This document shows, in pieces, positions 61,732-64,000 of a stretch of DNA of 64,000 bases. Location of the stretch: assembly GCA_018127085.1 (NCBI GenBank), contig CM030727.1, positions 1 to 64,000 on the forward strand, read 5' to 3'. The position numbers and the translations under genes are program-made. Source of the stretch: Pneumocystis sp. 'macacae'. Taxonomy: Eukaryota > Ascomycota > Pneumocystomycetes > Pneumocystales > Pneumocystaceae. Numbering within the stretch: the stretch's first letter is position 1; each line of letters starts with the position of its first letter. Below the pieces are notes generated by a model that ran no database searches, was not told the origin of the DNA, and worked only from the letters and a program-made list of their open reading frames with translations.

Positions 61732-62920
61732 CTAATCAGATTTTATGATTTCGATGAATTTTTTGGAGGCAGTTTCTCGAGTTTCACGCTTCTTTTTTAC
61801 AACCGAAGAAGCCTATATAAAAATATTAAATAAAGTATATTTAATATAAAAAACATACATGTTCCAAAAGAACCTTTGCATATGGATTAAGTTTAAGCAT
61901 AAGATGACGGTTTTTAAGAGGATTTTTTTTGTGGCAAATCTTGCGTCGTGTCTGCCGAGGACCTTTGGCTCGGAGAACGGATTGAATTTCATCTGAATTA
62001 ATGACACGAGTAATATCCGGCTGAGTAACAATGCTGAACGGCAATGTATAGTTCTTTTTAAGCAAAGCAGGAACCTCGGTTGTGCCATATAAAGAATCGA
62101 GCAACTCAAATGCAGATCGTGTCCATATAATAAATCGTCCAAGATGACCTCCTGGGGCTAGCTGGAGAAGATTAAGAGCACGAACATTAACAAGCTCAAT
62201 CCCCGGAACATTACGGAATGCCCTAACAAGCCCTTTGTCTTCCGCATAAACAATAAGAGGCCCCCTACGCTGGCGATGCCGCCGATTCCTCATTTTACCC
62301 TTTCCTGCTCGGGACTTACGTGAATTGATCACTTTGACGATATCTGCATATGCCTTAAGAGAATTTAAAACCCCAATAGCCTCCCGTGTCTTATGAAGCG
62401 ACTCTACTCTTTCTGAGACCACCAATGGTATTTCTGGAACCATTTCAATACGATGTCCCCGTGCTAACACAAGTGATGGGATTGCTGATGCTGCTAGCGC
62501 TGACGAGATTGCATACCGTTTTTCATTCAAATTCACCTTGAAATTCCATTTTCTCCACACCTTTGTTGGTGCAAACATATGACCTCCACGGCACATATTT
62601 CCATATCTATTCTACGTTAATTCCATCTATATTACGCGATAAACATACGCTGCTTGTCCCGCACGGTGCGTCCCCCCTCCAGAGACACGCGGAACACGCG
62701 AAACAGCTCTTCCTGTCCCCCACGACTCTGCTGATGCCTGATGTCCTGCTCGAGAACTCACTGCGTACGGCTGTCTTCTATTTTTTGCAACTAATGTATG
62801 GACTGACTGCACAAGATCCGGCCGTATAGGTGCCTCTAAAACACTTGGAAGACAAAGCGTAGAGCCCGTTAACCCCCCTGTTTCATTATAAACGTTGATT
62901 TGAGGGCGATTTAACGCCAT
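61732..62920 (-). CDS. RPL4: 60S ribosomal protein L4 (uL4)
   Basis: Three exons (62920-62649, 62606-61859, 61812-61732) give 366 residues, matching yeast L4 (362). It lines the peptide exit tunnel. Motifs are [133 protein letters not shown], and a basic tail in the last exon. Start codon ATG 62920 is chosen over upstream in-frame codons because it begins the conserved segment. The last exon is small (27 codons). It is in tandem with RPS2. Confidence 0.97.
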
Positions 62921-62973
62921 TTTTTTTGTCGTTGAGCTGTGCACAAATTGTGTACGATTTTACACCTTTAAAG

Positions 62974-62981
62974 CAGTCACA
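62974..62981. promoter_or_regulatory. HomolD-type box (CAGTCACA) upstream of RPL4
   Basis: A second exact CAGTCACA, about 54 bp upstream of the RPL4 start. It is in the same orientation relative to its gene as the copy at RPS2. Confidence 0.75.
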
Positions 62982-63211
62982 CCGATCTATATAGTAATAA
63001 TAATATAAAATAAATTGTAGAGCCGTTTTCAGGAAAAATAATGCATAAAACAGAGGATATTTAGTATAGATAGAAGTAGAGTCGTAGGAACTATTTGAGG
63101 GTCTGGAAATTGGACAACAATCCAAGAAAAGAGGTAGATAAGTGTTTAAAATATTAGAAATTTTCAGTTTTTAGACAATCAAATATTTGAGGAAGTTTTG
63201 CATGTATTCTG

Positions 63212-63400
63212 CATTATTATTGTGTTATTATTGTGTTATTAATATATTATTATGTTATTAATATATTATGTTATATATTATTATGCTATTAGTAAATTAC
63301 TAGTATATTGCGTATATTATTAGTATTATTAATATGCTAATATACTGTTTATATACTATCAGTAAACTAGTAATATTTTATTAATATTTTATTAATATTT
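63212..63400. repeat. Low-complexity TTATTA/TGTTATTA repeat
   Basis: TGTTATTA and TATTAATATATTA phrases recur imperfectly in the RPL15 promoter region. Probably a microsatellite-like tract. Confidence 0.7.
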
Positions 63401-63418
63401 TGTTATAACTGTAACGAT

Positions 63419-63429
63419 CTTAGGGTTTT
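63419..63429 (+). promoter_or_regulatory. TTAGGG-type motif upstream of RPL15
   Basis: CTTAGGGTTTT lies about 55-60 bp upstream of the RPL15 start, as in the RPL18 promoter. Confidence 0.55.
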
Positions 63430-63480
63430 ATACTTAGTACGAGTGAGAGGTTTTTTGTTACCCAAAACAAAAGATTAAAG

Positions 63481-64000
63481 ATGGGGTAAGCCTCACTGTT
63501 TTAAAGAAGATAATGATTATTAACGTAGATTGCAGTGCCTACAAGTATATGGAGGGTATGTGTATTCTCGAACTGAGTTTTGTGCTTTTTTTTTGGAAAA
63601 AGCCCGAGATGACGTTGATTTAAAAAGAGCAGTTGATAATAATATGTAGAGCTGTACAAGCACAAGCAGTCAGATGTTCTTAGATTTCTCCTAAGGCTGC
63701 GTTGTTGGTGTGTTCTTTGGTGATCAAAAACACAAGAATAATATATATAGGGAGTACCGTCAGCTAAATGTTATTCATCGAGCTTCACGTCCATCACGCC
63801 CGGACAAGGCACGCCGGCTTGGGTATAAAGCAAAGCAAGGATATGTTGTTTATCGTGTTCGTGTGCGTCGTGGAGGCCGGAAACGACCAGTACCGAAGGG
63901 GGCAACAAATGGGAAGCCTACTAATATGGGTGTAAATCAACTTAAGTACCAAAAAAGCTTAAGAGTCACAGCAGAGGAGCGTGTTGGAAGGAGATGTTCA
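63481..64000 (+). CDS. RPL15: 60S ribosomal protein L15 (eL15), 5' part
   Basis: The gene runs off the right edge. Exons are 63481-63485 (ATGGG), 63536-63555 (20 nt), 63650-63707 and 63751 onward. The joined protein begins [18 protein letters not shown], then [20 protein letters not shown], then [37 protein letters not shown] and [18 protein letters not shown], the near-invariant eL15 sequence. Intron 2 (63556-63649) is long at 94 bp; I found no snoRNA in it. The first two exons are very short, which is a feature shared with RPL18. Confidence 0.96.

Larger units (their letters stand above)
62982..63480. other. Divergent intergenic region RPL4-RPL15
   Basis: AT-rich divergent promoter region. 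It includes an AT repeat (63212-63400) and a TTAGGG-type motif at 63419-63429. Confidence 0.5.

Noticed and set aside
62563..62944. Plus-strand frame of 88 codons and an N-terminal extension opposite and upstream of RPL4
   Set aside because: The plus frame is antisense to RPL4 exon 1; the extension starts at GTG and lacks family support.
63556..63649. snoRNA in the long second RPL15 intron
   Set aside because: No convincing C (RTGATGA) and D (CTGA) box pair in the right order.

Overview
The window is eukaryotic and fits a Pneumocystis chromosome end, most likely Pneumocystis jirovecii. The evidence is a tandem array of cysteine-rich major surface glycoprotein (Msg) genes all pointing toward the left end, two of them starting with the dibasic recombination-junction motif (ARAVKR), followed by very AT-rich DNA with intron-dense housekeeping genes whose introns are mostly 39-60 bp. 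The species call rests on resemblance of the Msg proteins and the 33-bp form of the junction motif, and was not checked against a database.

Layout. Positions 1-1640 are GC-rich, telomere-proximal DNA with degenerate telomere-like hexamers, 110-155 bp repeats, CACGTG palindromes and X-box-like sites. Positions 1640-8650 are an extremely strand-asymmetric pyrimidine-rich satellite with roughly 150-180 bp units nested in a roughly 720 bp higher-order period; I see no real gene there. Positions 9169-15563 hold two intronless Msg genes that begin at the junction motif and lack an ATG. Positions 16909-24548 hold two Msg-family genes of a different build: each has its own signal-peptide exon and short introns, so each should be expressed from its own promoter. 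Positions 25841-28960 hold a decayed Msg copy. From 28961 to 31129 there is only AT-rich spacer.

From 31130 to the right edge lies a compact core region: a coiled-coil protein, DIM1, an intron-containing U6 snRNA, PRP1/PRP6, dCMP deaminase, an ADA1/HFI1-like SAGA subunit, OST3/OST6, a ZNHIT2-like zinc finger protein, IMP3, a small heat-shock protein gene with a strong heat-shock element and two in-frame stops, RPL18, UBP14/USP5, a mitochondrial carrier, mitochondrial tyrosyl-tRNA synthetase, TFIIF beta, RPT3, ASF1, RPS2, RPL4 and the start of RPL15. I rebuilt exon structures by hand. For every complete spliced gene the exon lengths sum to a multiple of three and the joined protein runs uninterrupted through the family motifs.

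How the parts fit together. The left third is the antigenic-variation compartment: silent junction-motif genes nearest the telomere act as donors for a single expression site elsewhere, while self-promoted family members and relics lie centromere-proximal. The right half is basic machinery for splicing (U6, Prp1), ribosome assembly and structure (Dim1, Imp3, L18, S2, L4, L15), transcription and chromatin (Ada1, TFIIF, Asf1) and protein turnover (Ubp14, Rpt3). The ribosomal protein genes carry HomolD-type (CAGTCACA) or TTAGGG-type promoter motifs, like those known in fission yeast and other fungi. I saw no tRNA, rRNA or CRISPR structure.
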